Positions 1 to 11,489 are shown, numbered from the stretch's first letter. The stretch: 64,000 bases of DNA from Fistularia commersonii (GCA_037954325.1 JBBMNZ010000035.1:7532501-7596500), one strand, 5' to 3'. The notes: generated from the sequence alone by a model not told the origin. A program made the numbers and translations.

Positions 1-12
1 GGAGCATGAAAT

Positions 13-114
13 ATGACTGTTCTGTCTGAGCAGGAGCTGAAAACCCAGAAAGATGAGAGAAAGATCCTAACTCTGCAGTTAGAGGACAGACAACACTCTT
101 TTGCTGTTATTTAA
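13..114 (+). CDS. Possible 3'-terminal coding exon of an unidentified gene (partial)
   Basis: The plus strand reads 33 codons with a strongly helical, charged composition (SEQELKTQKDERK followed by ILTLQLEDRQ) and stops with TAA at 112-114. A TGA lies in the same frame at 7-9, so the segment is either a tiny ORF starting at the ATG at 13 or, more plausibly, a last exon entered at the AG at 32-33. An AATAAA at 635-640 would suit a 3' UTR of about 500 nt. The composition resembles the end of a coiled-coil protein, but I do not recognise the gene, and the polypyrimidine tract before the acceptor is weak. The upstream part lies outside the window. It could equally be chance. Confidence 0.25.
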   Translation: MTVLSEQELKTQKDERKILTLQLEDRQHSFAVI

Positions 115-634
115 TGTTTTAAGTTATCAAGATATATCAAATCTTAAAGGGTTTTGAGGAAAACTGTTCTAGAGATAAACTGTGCAAAAACCAGGCCCGG
201 TTCCTAACCTCCGCCAAATACCAAGCAACCTTGTCTTTACGCTCAAAATTTCATCAAAGAAAGGGAAATTTTCAAATAACAAAAAACTATATAATTATTA
301 TCCTCGTTCCTCATCAGATTAGTTATTCACATTTCTCTCATAACTTGGAAGAAAAATGCCATCCAGCTTTTTGTAGCTCTTTTTACCGCTATTGTGGCTC
401 TCAAAGACATAGTTTCTGTCAAATTTGCCCATAAATGTATTTGTAGTGACGTCAGTGAAAGGGAAACCTATTGAAGAATCAGCATGTCTGGCTGCATCTG
501 TATTGCACCCAGATCCTCCTCGACTAAGAAACATCGTCATTGTGTCCAAGACACTGCCAGTTCTTCAGTAGACAACGTGGAACTACAAATTGTCATTCGT
601 CTTCATTCTGATGGCCCTGGGAGGTCTCAAATTA

Positions 635-640
635 AATAAA
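635..640 (+). terminator. Candidate polyadenylation signal AATAAA
   Basis: A canonical AATAAA lies 520 nt past the stop codon of the possible terminal exon at the left edge. It has meaning only if that exon is real. The surrounding 115-940 stretch is AT-rich and shows no other feature I recognise. Confidence 0.2.
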
Positions 641-944
641 ATGTGCATAAATTAGTGAACGGAAATTAGGTTTGACAACAAACAAACCAAAATAAATGAC
701 AGATGTCCTGGCAGAAAAGCAATTATCCTGTGGTCTTTGAAAAAAGAAAATAAAGAAAAAGTATCAACAAACTAGCCTCACCGGACCTAAATGGAGGCAT
801 CGATTTGGACTGACAACAGCCTTAACATGCAAACCCAAGCTTCACACTTCATTTTGAAAACACAAGCACCATAAATAAACCAAAAAATAAAAAATAAAAT
901 AAATAAAAGAGAGTGAGCAAAAATAAATCTTCTTTTTTCTGCTT

Positions 945-3900
945 TTACCTTTAGGGGTCGCCACAGTGAATAAACTTTCTCCATCTAACTCTATTGTCTG
1001 TATCCTCCTCTCTCACACCAACTACCTTCATATCGTCTCTCACTATGTCCATAAATCTTCTCTTTGGTCTTCCTCGACACCTCCTGCCTGGCAGCTCCAA
1101 TTCCAGCATCTGTCTACCAATATACTCACTATCCCTCCTCTGTACATGACCAAACCATCTCAGTCTGGCTTCTCTGAACTTCTCTCTAAAACATCTAACA
1201 TGTGCTGTTCCTCTGATGGACTCATTCCTGATCCTATCCATCCTGGTCACTCCCAAAGAGAACCTCAACATCTTCATCTCTGCGACCTCTAGCTGTGCCT
1301 CCTGTCTTTTGGTCATTGGAACTGTTTCTAGGCCATACAGCATCACTGGTCTCACCACCGTCTTGTACACCTTTCCTTTCATTCTGCCTGAAAGTCTTCT
1401 ATCACATAGTACCACTGACACTTTTCTCCACCCATTCCAACCTGCTTGAACCTGTCAATTCACCTCTTTTCCACACTCTGTTGCTCTGGACTGTTGACCC
1501 CAAGTACCTGAAGTCCTCCAACTTTTTCCTGTAGCCTCACCGTTCCACCCAACTTCCTCTCATTCATACTCATATATTCTGTCTTGCTGTGACTAACTTT
1601 CATTCCTCTCCTTTACAGCGCATACCTCTCTAGATTTTCCTCTACCTGTTTTCTGATGTTACTACAGATACCAACGTGATCTGCATGGTGGTCCATGGAG
1701 ATTTCTTTCAAACCTCATCTGTCAGCCTGTCCATCACCACTGCAAACAAGAGGGGGCTCAGAGCTGATCCCTGATGGAGTCCCACCTCCACCTTGAACTT
1801 CCCTGCTACACCCACAGCACACCGCACCACTGTCTCATAGCTAGCATACATGTCCTGCACCAGTCTAACATACTTCTCTGCCACTCCAGATTTCCTCATA
1901 CAATACCAGAGCTCCTCTCTTGGCACCCTGTCATATGCTTTTTCTCGGTTGACAAAAACACAATGCAGCTCCCTCGGGCCTTCTCTTTGCTTCTTTGTTA
2001 GCATTCTCAAAGCAAATACTGCATCTGTAGTACTCTCTCTAGGCATGAAGCCATACTGCTGTTCACAAATGCTGACTTCTGCTCTCAGTCTAGTTTCCAC
2101 TAATCTTTCTCATAACTCCATTGTATGGCTCATCAACTTTATCCCTCTATAGTTGCCGCAATTCTGCACACCCCCCTTATTCTTAGAAATATCCATTCTT
2201 TGGCATCTTCTCACTCTCTAAGATCCTGTTGAATAATCGAGTCAGAAACTCTACCACTGCCTCTCATAGACACTTTCACACCGCCACAGATATATCACCA
2301 GGACCAACTGCTTTTCCACTTCAATGCCTTCCTCACTTCACTTTTATTAATCTCTGCTACTTTGTGGTCTACAATAGTCACCTCTTCTACCCTTGCCTCT
2401 CTGTCATTTTCCACATTCATTAGCTCTTCAAAGTACTCTTTCCATCTTCCCATCACTCTTCTAGCATCTGTCAATATATTTCCCTATCAATCCATAATCA
2501 CCTGGACCTGTTGTACATCCTTTCCATCAGTATTTCTCTGTTTTACCATCTGTATAGATCATCTTCTCCCTCCTTACTGTCTAGCCGAGCATACAAGCCA
2601 TCGTACGCCCTTTGTTTTGCCTTTGTTACTTCTATCTTTACCTTACGCTGTATCCTGTACTCCTGTCTGTTCTGTCCAGTCCTATCAGTATTCCACATCT
2701 TTTTTGCTAACCGCTTTCTCCGTATATACTCCTGCACTTCCTCATTCCACCACCAAGCCTCCTTATCCAATTTCTTTCCAGATGAGAGACCAAGTACTCT
2801 CCTACCTGTCTCCCTGATAACACGAGCTGTTGTTGTCCAATCATCTGAAAGTTCTCCCTGACCACCCAGTGCCTTTCTCAATTCCTCCCTGAAAACCATA
2901 TAACACTCTGCCCTTTTCAGCTTCCACCACTTTGTTCTCTGCTCTGCCTTTGTCATCTTCATCTTCTATGTCACCAGAGTCATCCTACAAGCCACCATCT
3001 TATGCTGTCTGGCTACACTCTCACCTACAACTACTTTGCAGTCACTGATCTCTTTCAAGTTACCTCATCTATACAAGATGTAGTCTACCCGATTGCTTCT
3101 ATCTCCGCTCTTATAAATTACCCTATGTTCCTGTCTTTTCTGGAAAAAAGTGTTTACCACAGCTATTTCCATCAGTTTTGGGAAACCTACCACCATCTGT
3201 CCGTCTGCATTCCTATCCTCCATTCCAAATATGCCCATCACTTTTTCATCCCCTCTATTGCCTTCACCAACATGTTCATTGAATCTGCACCAATTACTAC
3301 TCTCTCATCTCTGGCGATATTCTGCATCACTTCATCTAACTCATTCCAGAACTTCTCCTTTTCCTCAAACACACAGCCCACCTGCGGGGCATAGCCACTA
3401 ACAATATTGAGCATCACACCTTCAATTTCCAATTTCAGACTCATAAGTCTATCTGACACTCGTTTCACCTCAAGAACATTCCTTCCAAACTCCTCCTTCA
3501 AGATAACTCCCACTCCATTTCTCTTCTTGTCAGTACCATGATAGCTCAACTTAAAGCCTGCTCCTAAGCTTCCAGCCTTATTACCTTACCACCTGGTCTC
3601 CTGGACACACAGTATATCCACTTTCCTTCTCTGCAACATGTCAACCAACTCTCTACCCTTTCCTGTCATATTCAAAGTCCCTACTTTCTGTGCAAGACTC
3701 TTGCCTTTCCACCTCTCTCTCTGCTTCCGAACACGCCTTCCTCCTGTCCTTCTGTGACCTGAAGTAGCCCAGTTTCCATTGGTTCCCTGTAGGTCATCAG
3801 TACCAATGGCAGTCGTTGTTAACCCGGGCCTCGACCAAAATGGTATGATCTGGTTATTAGGTCAATTCGCATGCTTGGTTTTGGCAAAAATTTTACACCA

Positions 3901-4028
3901 AATGCCCTTCCTGGGAGAACCCTCCGCATTTATCAAGGCTTGGGACCGGCTCAGGGAGACACTGCTCAGTGTCCCCCCGAGGGTGGCTCGGGGAGACACC
4001 AGCCAGTGCCGCCCTGAGGTTGCATTTG
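945..4028 (-). mobile_element. Decayed RTE-type non-LTR retrotransposon (LINE), nearly full length
   Basis: The minus strand carries broken pieces of one polyprotein in the expected order from high to low coordinates. These are an AP-endonuclease part (about 3238-3720, with NGVGVIL and SGYAPQVG), a linker and reverse-transcriptase start (2543-2962), the RT core (1708-2100, with STTDAVFALRML, EKAYDRVPREEL and GLHQGSALSPLLFAVVMDRL) and a C-terminal part (951-1421, with GVTRMDRIRNE, RWFGHVQRRD and GRPKRRFMD). The C-terminal signature is typical of RTE-clade LINEs abundant in fish. Stops and frameshifts separate the pieces, so it cannot make protein. The high-coordinate end near 4028 is where similarity to the second copy in this window also ends. 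The low end runs into AT-rich simple sequence consistent with a 3' tail. A remnant, not a host gene. Confidence 0.9.
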
Positions 4029-4044
4029 TTAGCAAAAATAAATA

Positions 4045-5220
4045 AATAAGCAAATAACCGAGGCAGAAATGTGGATTTGGCTTTGAATGAGCGCTGATGA
4101 GATACGGAACACAAATACTATTTAGATGATCTGCAGGCTTTTTAGAACGTCTTTAAAGGGGAAAAAAGGAAGACAAGTTGTAAAAGTTATTGAAGAATGA
4201 AGATTTTATAGTACAATTTAATGAATTCTGAAGACAAGGATGTCTAAATTGGGTAAAGAAAAAAAAGAAAAGATACTCAGAGTTAATATAGGAAAAAAAG
4301 TTGAAGAATGCTGATACCACCTTGATTATTTTAGATTATGCTGGCTATTATGATGGTTGACTGTACCTGGCTGCTCCGAAACATTAATTACCCTCTGGGA
4401 TTCACAAGTTGATCTATCTATATATCTATCTGATTTGAAGAGAAACTTCAAAAACCCAAATTCCCGTGAGTTTTTGTAGAGGACAACTGTTTTTAAGGAC
4501 CAATACAAATGTTAGAGTACTCACACTGAAACAAGTACAGAAATAACTGATTTTTTGTTTTCAGGCAGTAATTCCCACATGAGAACTTTGACCTTCAAAA
4601 TAACTTCCTGATATCAAGTCAAATTTTCACACAGCTGAAATTAGAGAGAAATGAAAATTAGATATACCCACACAAACAAAAATTCATTATTGGTAATATT
4701 ACAATCATAACAGCAAAAAAAATTACAAATCAGAAATAAAATTGAAAAATTAACCATGAAACCTGATTTGTAATTATAAAAGTGACTGGGGAGGTTGTGA
4801 CGCATGAGACAGAATTTGAAATCAGAGCACTCTTGTGGTAAAAAATACAGCTGATCGACTGGAGTCAAAGCTGAAGCGCCTGCAGGTCTGGGGTCCAGTT
4901 TGCAAGTGACCTCATTCCACCCCAGAATTCATGCATTTTCCCATCAAAGAATGACAGTACAAGTTTGTACAAGTGTATGTGTCTGTTTGCGAGCGAGTAG
5001 GGTTGATGAATTGCACCATCATTCACTAAACATGACTTCTCCGAAGAAGTAAACCAGCAAATGAATAAAAAGGAAAAAAAAAAAATTGAGGATGAAAGCA
5101 ACTCTCCTACTACTGAAGTCTGTGTGTGTGTGAGAAAAGTAAGATTGGTGCATTGACTCAGATGATCCGTCACGACTGTTGAACATGTGTTTTTGTTTAA
5201 CAGGGACCAAAACAAACAGA
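4045..5220. other. Intergenic stretch without recognised features
   Basis: AT-rich sequence between the LINE and the GATA repeat. No ORF, tRNA, repeat family or promoter signature that I can support. A short TATC-rich patch near 4415-4430 is the only local pattern. Confidence 0.6.
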
Positions 5221-5224
5221 AACA

Positions 5225-5225
<1 letters not shown>

Positions 5226-5299
<74 letters not shown>
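5226..5299 (+). repeat. (GATA)n microsatellite
   Basis: An uninterrupted tandem of the tetranucleotide TAGA/GATA, about 18 copies. Open reading frames crossing it (runs of Tyr-Leu-Ser-Ile) are artefacts of the repeat. Confidence 0.98.
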
Positions 5300-5300
<1 letters not shown>

Positions 5301-5348
5301 ACAACATTAAGAACGGAGGCAACTCCCACTCACAAAAGCTACTACTAC

Positions 5349-5474
5349 TTTGTGTGAGTGTGTGTGTGTGTATGCATGTGTATGTATGTGTATGTATGTG
5401 TATGTATATACATATGCATATCTGTACGTGTATGCATGCATGTGTGTATGTATGTGTATGCACGTGTGTGTGTG

Positions 5475-5527
<53 letters not shown>

Positions 5528-5530
5528 ATG
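5349..5530 (+). repeat. Compound (GT)n / GTAT microsatellite
   Basis: Alternating GT with interspersed TGTATG units over the first 110 bases, then an almost pure (GT)n tract to about 5527. It lies only 50 bases from the GATA array, so the two form one highly length-variable block. Cys-Val or His-Thr ORFs on both strands are repeat artefacts. Confidence 0.97.
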
Positions 5531-5689
5531 CGTGCATGCACGCACGCTCCCAACCGCCTGTGTGCGGCGATGAGATAGTAGAGGCAGGCAGGAAGAATGG
5601 AGGGAGACGAGAGTGTGTGTGTTGCGTGTGTTTTTGCGTGTGTGCGTGTGGTAGTGGTGATGGTGGTGGGGTCATAAACTAATACTGTA

Positions 5690-6035
5690 GCCTGTCACGG
5701 CTGCCTGCAAAGCCCGGACTGGACCTCTAACCGCCGTGCACCGTCGTGATCGTGATTACGTGAAAAGCCACTAAAATCCGCGTGAAAGCGTCAGTGTTTC
5801 CCGGGAGTTTTACGTCCCCCCTTCTTCCCTCTTCTCCCCCCTCGGAAGGGGAGAGGCGGCAGAGGAAACACTGCTCCTCATTCATGCGCCTCGGTCGTCT
5901 GCGAGCTGCTGAATATTTCAGGGGCAATTCAATTACTCGATGGACGAAGCTGCGAGGAAAGGAGCGTTTGCTTTACCCACTGAACACCTATCGGTTTGTC
6001 CGTCACTTTCCGGGGTCAGTGAACGCAACACGGGG
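5690..6035. promoter_or_regulatory. CpG-enriched stretch, possible promoter of an unidentified transcript
   Basis: Compared with its AT-rich surroundings this segment holds many CpG dinucleotides (for example CGTCGTGATCGTG near 5743 and a cluster at 5880-5950) and pyrimidine-rich runs at 5817-5845. Methylated fish DNA is normally CpG-poor, so a local CpG-rich island can mark a transcription start. ORFs across it on both strands resemble no family I know. No TATA box or nearby spliced gene could be linked to it. Confidence 0.3.
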
Positions 6036-6345
6036 GGGGATTCTCGCAGGAATTAATATAACAATCATTATATCATTCATTGTCTCGTGTTTACATATTG
6101 TTTTAAACCGTAAAACTGCTGTTTTAAACAACAAGAGAACTGTAATGTGACTTGTTATTTGTGTATTATGCAGAGATGATTAATGGAATGTCGTGTGTAT
6201 TATTCTGCAAGTATGAACAAAAGGCTTTTTGAAATGTGTTTCCAAGGTTCTATTATAACAGATGATAAAATTGTGCTGAACAAAGAAAACACATCTGGAA
6301 ACTTTGAAAAAGAAATTACATTTAGTGGGTAAAGACATAGCAATA

Positions 6346-7042
6346 CTGTAAACCCTCGCTATAACGCGGCTCACCTTTTCACTGTTTCGCGGATTTTTTT
6401 AGTGTAGTTTTTTTAATGCTTTTAATTTTTTTTTACAGTACAGTATGTTGTGTTCTGCATCCTAATCGGCTTAAGGACAGTAGACCAGTGTCAACAATCT
6501 CCGCACCTTGTGTCTGTACAGCTTGCCAAATTTACGTTTGCAAATTTTCTCCATGACAAAACCCACAATGTCGAAGAAACATTCTGCAAAGGCCCCTGAC
6601 AACGCGCCCAAAAGGAAGAGGAAGATGTTAACTATCGCAGAAAAAGTTCAACTTCTGTACATGCTGAACAAAGGTAGAAGTTATTTGGCTGTAGGGCGCC
6701 ATTACGAAATAAATGAATCTCCGGTTCGTTACATAAAGAAGGAGGAAAATAACATAAGGACGAAAGTGGCAATACGTTTTAACAAGGATGCAAAAAGGGT
6801 TGTACCCTTTGTAAGGATGGAAGACCATTGTAAGGATGGAGTCTGCTTTAGCTCTGTGGATTAATGAATGCAGGAAAAGAACATTATGCTGGATACCAAC
6901 ATTATCCGCACAAAAGCTGAAAAACTTTATGAACCCTTTGCTGACAGCGATGACATTCATGACAAGCTGACTACTTCGCGGATTTCGCGGATTGCGGGTT
7001 ATTTTTAGAACGTAAGCCCCGCAATAAACAAGGGTTTACTGT
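6346..7042 (+). mobile_element. Internally deleted Tigger-like (pogo/Tc1-mariner) DNA transposon
   Basis: The element is bounded by terminal inverted repeats built on a GTAAACCC core (CTGTAAACCC at 6346-6355; the reverse complement of the right end reads ACAGTAAACCC). TA dinucleotides at 6344-6345 and 7043-7044 fit the TA target duplication of this superfamily. Both sub-terminal regions carry the GCGGATTT-type motif. Inside is the N-terminal part of a Tigger transposase, followed by a short degenerate continuation. At about 700 bp it is far shorter than an intact element, lacks the DDE catalytic core and must be non-autonomous. Confidence 0.85.
6568..6864 (+). pseudogene. Tigger transposase N-terminal fragment (CENP-B-like HTH)
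   Basis: From the ATG at 6568 the frame reads MSKKHSAKAP, then KRKRKMLTIAEKVQLL, YLAVGRHYEINES and VRYIKKEENNIRT. This is the psq-type helix-turn-helix DNA-binding start of Tigger/pogo transposases, the family that also gave CENP-B and the TIGD genes. After RFNKDAKRVV similarity fades and the frame stops at 6864. A further in-family piece (LDTNIIRTKAEKLYEPFA) sits in another frame at about 6889-6945, so both a frameshift and loss of the DDE domain have occurred. The uninterrupted DNA-binding region could in principle be expressed, but nothing here shows that. Confidence 0.8.
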
Positions 7043-7329
7043 TATACTACAGTTATAGCGCTACCACTGTTTAAAAATTGTAATTACCAAATGCGCCTGT
7101 GTAAAAGTCTCAAATCTTTTTAATGCAACAACTTGAGATAACAGTTCTATTACCCAGTAATGGCGCTCTGTATGGACTCATAATACATTTTCCCTACACT
7201 GTCCAAAAGTGTGATAGTCGGTCCACGTTTGCAATTCTTGAAATAAAACTGAGCTAACATACAGGAGTACTGTCAAGTAGAAGAACATCACCAGGCTTCA
7301 TGTGTGCCAGAAATGATTAAGACTACTTT

Positions 7330-7490
7330 CAAACATTCATTCATTCATCCATTCAGTCTAAAAAAATATGACAATTCACCATTTCATTCACATGCCTAGG
7401 CAATTTAGGGTCTCCAATTAACAACTGCATGTTTTTGGCCTGCGGAAGGAAACTGGTGAACCCAGAGGAAAGCCAAAGGAAACCATCGTG
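7330..7490. repeat. Fragment of a dispersed teleost repeat
   Basis: Contains the words GGCAATTTAGGGTCTCC and GCATGTTTTTGGCCTGCGG, which recur in variant form at 9.3, 13.5 and 48.5 kb in this window. From memory it belongs to a very common fish interspersed repeat whose consensus runs on to ACATGCAAACTCCACACAG. I cannot assign the class. Confidence 0.55.
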
Positions 7491-7644
7491 CTGCCCATCA
7501 TCGCAATAATTTAGACTTTTCGTGCGATGCGACAATCATTTTTCAAAATATCCATCTATTGTCGTCAATAATGGATATACAAGAGGTTGTTCTAATGCTT
7601 TGGTCATTTCTTTGTCACTTAGGCTAGAAAACAACTTTCCTGAC

Positions 7645-7716
7645 AGGTCCCCCCTGTCAGAATCGAACAGGGAACCATCTTACCATGAAGCACTAACAGC
7701 TATGCCACTATGTACT
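7645..7716 (-). repeat. tRNA-derived SINE-like fragment
   Basis: On the minus strand a B-box-like TGTTCGATTCTGA follows a degenerate A-box side, resembling the tRNA head of a fish SINE. No intact cloverleaf can be drawn, so it is not a tRNA gene. Confidence 0.4.
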
Positions 7717-9094
7717 TAAAATACGCAAGCCCGTAAGAATATATATTTACATAACAATGGTGTAAATTGGTTTTGTGTTGGGCTTGTGCTGATGGTCCAC
7801 ATGAACTCAACAAACTCACAAAGAGAGGCTCCTGACTCTCACATCCACAGCAGAAGACAGACTGTCACCGTTATGGATGGGGATGTCAGAGGAACATCAA
7901 AAGTAACTTTGCTTTGGGAATATCTGCTCACGTGCAATCCTTTAAGCCCGCAGATCTTGAATTTAATGTATCTATTCCTTCCGGGGAACATCTGCTGCCT
8001 GGCCTACACCTCCTCCTTGGACTAGCTGTTCTCCCACAATCCCCTCATCTAATTTTTACTCTTGTCTCTGCCCTGACTAGAATCAGATGCCGTGGTTGGC
8101 TCGGAGGTCCCCTTTAAATCAGAGCCAAGATACTCCCAATGCAACCGCTCTGAGATAAAAATCATACTTTTGATGTGCACGAAAAAATGTTTCAATGCGC
8201 TCGATAATATTTGGTGTGATGACTGACGGGCCTTTTCCAGCTCCTCAGCTTCAATGCACCAACACCAACAAGTGGCTGTGAGAAGCTGCACCCTGACAGA
8301 AGCAGCTACAGTGAACTGCTACATCAACTAATGTGCGAGTACATCCTCTGCAGCTACATGGGAGATGTAAACAAAACTACTAAACTTAGCATGTGGCTAG
8401 CTTTAAGCTAATGCTAAAGCTCGCTGGGCTAATATTTTTAAAACCGCCTAATTTTAGCATGTACACTAGCTGCAGGTGTTCATTTGCATAAAGAATCCTG
8501 GATAGTTTTACAGGCTGGTATGGTTTTGAAAACTTTAATTGTTATTTTTTTTCACTACTCTGAGAATAAATTGTTTTCCGTATCATGTCACGGCTCAGAC
8601 ATTAAGGTGTAATTGTTCCAACACAAAATGAACATTCAGATCACTGTCTGCAGTAACACTGAAAACACTGAGTAAAAAAAGCACTGGTTGCTAAGTATAT
8701 TTTTGTGCTGTTGGTGTGCAAATATTATGGATGGAATTTCAAATGGACAAACTGGCTGGTGCAGTTTGTTAATGCTTTTTAAGGAGCTGTTGTTTTTTTG
8801 GAAAAAAAAAAAACAGGCTCCTCTAACATGCAAAAGACCCACAAGGTCATTGGACAGCAATAAAAACAATATTCCTGCTCCCTTCCTGAAGGACACACGT
8901 ACACAGCAGTAGGGAGGCAGAAGTGCTGCACAAGTTCATAGTTTTGGAAAAGGACCTGAGGGGAGGGAGGCCTAAGAGTGAGATTAAGAAAGAAAATTCC
9001 TGCTATCACTTGACCACTTTAAAATCCTCATCTTGTAATTTTATATCTACAAACATTCAGCCCTAACGTGAAAATCCCAGAAGACAGTGACACA

Positions 9095-9095
<1 letters not shown>

Positions 9096-9170
<75 letters not shown>
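9096..9170 (+). repeat. (CA)n microsatellite
   Basis: About 37 uninterrupted CA units. The flanks from 7720 to 9090 hold a GCTA/TAGC-rich cluster at 8375-8470 but no gene I can support. Confidence 0.98.
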
Positions 9171-9171
<1 letters not shown>

Positions 9172-9294
9172 TTTTATTCTTTCACACATTAAAACGGATT
9201 GATTATTCTGCTGGTTCTAACTGATATTTTGAAGTATGATGCATTTTGATAAAATCAAATGCAGAAAGAGGGAATTAAGGATTTCAGATTAACA

Positions 9295-9665
9295 GTATTA
9301 GATGTTTCGGGCTGCGGGAGGAAACTGGAGAACCAAGAGGAAATGACAAGCAGACACAGGGAGAACATGCAAACCCCACACAGAAAGGCCTCCTTTTGGA
9401 AATGAACCATGGAGCTTCTTCAGAATCAGAGAAAATGCCCTCCAATTGTCCCAAAGGGGCAATTGCAGGGCACATGGTTTAGCACAGCATCCTTGAACGG
9501 ATCCAACATCTATAAAAATAAGGGAAAAATAAAAGTGAAGTAAACTCAAACTTCTGTAAATGAACTGTACATCTGTGTAAATGTCTGTAGCGCCATAAGT
9601 AACTGTAGATTTCTCCTTCTTGCTGTGTGGCAGAAGCACTGACCACTGCATCACTGCTCCACCCC
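9295..9665. repeat. Copy of the dispersed teleost repeat
   Basis: Shows GGGCTGCGGGAGGAAACTGG, then CAGACACAGGGAGAACATGC and CACACAGAAAGGCC at 9311-9390, and at the far end a tRNA-like degenerate tail (AGCACTGACCACTGCATCAC). An unrelated stretch of about 170 bp sits between the parts, so it may be interrupted. This is the clearest copy in the window. Confidence 0.65.
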
Positions 9666-9669
9666 GCTC

Positions 9670-10600
9670 TTAAACTAAAACTGAAAACAAATGTCTTCAA
9701 CATTTGTTTTCACAATAGTTGTCACTCCCAATTATCCTGATATTTATTGTTTTTTATTGATTTCTATCCCTTTCTCTCATAGCTATCAATACTCTGTACT
9801 CTTTCCTTCATCCAAGGTCATGTTTTTAAACAAGTCTGACATGAAGATGCCGCTTTCTACTTGCACATTGTCATTAGCCTTTGTCTTGTTGTCAAGCACT
9901 TTGAGCTACAGCCATTGTGACAAAAGTTTGCTATTATTGCTCTCCTAACTATCAAAACAGTCATCTGAGTGTGAATATGGGGGTTACGAAGTGATAAGGT
10001 TTTGTGTCAGACGGGCCCTTTGAGACAAAAGCTTTAATCACAAGCAAAGCTGTTGAGCTCCGTTTCAAAGTGGAAAAAGTCACTCTCCCGCTTGTTCATC
10101 CGTCCCACAAGGAATTTTCGAGGAACGCTGTGTATCTGATATACAAAACAACAAAGATCTTCATTTATCCCTGGAGATGGATGAATATTGGATTATATTG
10201 ATTTACATAAAAGTTCTCAATCTTGACTGGTGATGATTTAAACTACCTGTGGGATCAGGTGTGTGATGTGTGGAGTAGGATTGGGAGTTGAAAGAGATTC
10301 GCAGTAGTGTTCAAGAACTGTGTTATTGGAGGGAGACTATTGGAGATTTCTCACATTGTAGGGCTCATTAGGAGAAAACATGGTTGAACATGTGTACACA
10401 CGCACACACACGTACCTGCATTGGACCAGTGCTTTTTAACAGCTTCTTCCTGTCTGTGTTTGTGTGTGTGTGTGCCGTTGTGCTCATTGTACACTGGATA
10501 TGCAAATGTTAGTTTCCTGCTTGACATAAATCTGGAAGAAAATTGGTGCCAAAGCGGGCGTCTGCTCAGTGGGATACTACAAGGGAGCAGGGAGAGTTCA
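9670..10600. other. Intergenic stretch without recognised features
   Basis: AT-rich unique-looking DNA. Apart from short CA/GT patches near 10395 and 10455, I see no gene, RNA or repeat family. Confidence 0.5.
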
Positions 10601-10601
10601 A

Positions 10602-10602
<1 letters not shown>

Positions 10603-10654
<52 letters not shown>
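10603..10654 (+). repeat. (CA)n microsatellite
   Basis: 26 CA units without interruption. Confidence 0.98.
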
Positions 10655-10655
<1 letters not shown>

Positions 10656-11153
10656 CATAAATAGTTACACGTCACATTCCAACACTGAGGGCGCTTAAGA
10701 GAATTTTCACACACAGAAGAAGAGAAAGGAGACCCCGCAGCTCTCTTACACCTTTTTCATGTTTGACCCAAAGGACAATAGATGAGTTCATGGCGGAATG
10801 TCTTCTTTTATGTTTTTAAGGTTTGGTTTTCCTGTCAGTGTCAGAGTCCCCATGTGGCTGTCAGCCAGTCGGCAATACAATAATGTCCAGCGTGTGACCT
10901 TTTGACCTTACAAAAAAAAGGTGTGGACATTACTGCATTATTTCTGACCATGACGCATTGTATCCTTTCCCCGGTATGTTGGTTTTTGCAAAAGAACAAG
11001 AGGAAAATTTCCAAATCTCACAAGTGTTATTGTTATACCTTTATCTAGATTGTGTTGAAGGTTCTGCTGAATACAGAATTTTCTTTCTGGAAATTTCTTT
11101 TTTGATCATTACTGCTTATCGACATACTGTATCAATTAAATGACCAAGTAGTC

Positions 11154-11272
11154 AGGGGCGGCGCAGCATAGGGGGTAGAGCAATTGTCTTTGGAACCGAT
11201 CATTCCTGGATCGATTCCCTGCTCCTTGCAGCGTGTCGAAGCGTTGTTGAGCAAAACATAGAACCGCTAACT
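11154..11272 (+). repeat. tRNA-derived SINE, 5' head
   Basis: Begins GGGGCGGCGCAGCATAGGGG and carries a degenerate A box and the B-box-like GGATCGATTCC at 11208-11218, followed by the fish SINE body words CAGCGTGTCGAAGCG and TTGAGCAAAACA. This layout matches tRNA-headed SINEs that are abundant in teleosts. The body is cut at about 11272 by a hAT-like end. Confidence 0.7.
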
Positions 11273-11345
11273 CAGGGTTGGGCAAACTTTTGGGCCCAGG
11301 GGCCGCTTTGACTTTTAAAATTTGATAGACGGGCCTGGTCAGCAC
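11273..11345 (+). mobile_element. hAT-type DNA transposon end fragment nested in the SINE
   Basis: CAGGGTTGGGCAAACTTTTG followed by GGCCCAGGGGCCGC matches the well-known terminal sequence of vertebrate hAT (Charlie-like) elements. It begins where SINE similarity stops. I cannot see the opposite terminus or the 8-bp duplication. Confidence 0.6.
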
Positions 11346-11489
11346 AAGATACGATACATAAAAGAAAAAAGAACGCTGAATTAAGATTGCTGAATTAAGA
11401 TATATGCCTTTTTCAGCTCAACTCCAATGTCATCATGCAGCATCTGCATTTAAGCTAATGCCTGAACTGGTCGTCTCTTTGCCTCACTA

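Noticed and set aside
951..3549. Reverse-transcriptase and endonuclease ORFs as host genes
   Set aside because: They are ordered pieces of one broken LINE, and a second copy exists in this window.
5197..5682. Several ORFs of 66-154 codons on both strands rich in His-Thr, Cys-Val or Tyr-Leu-Ser-Ile
   Set aside because: They are translations of the GATA and GT microsatellites in every frame.
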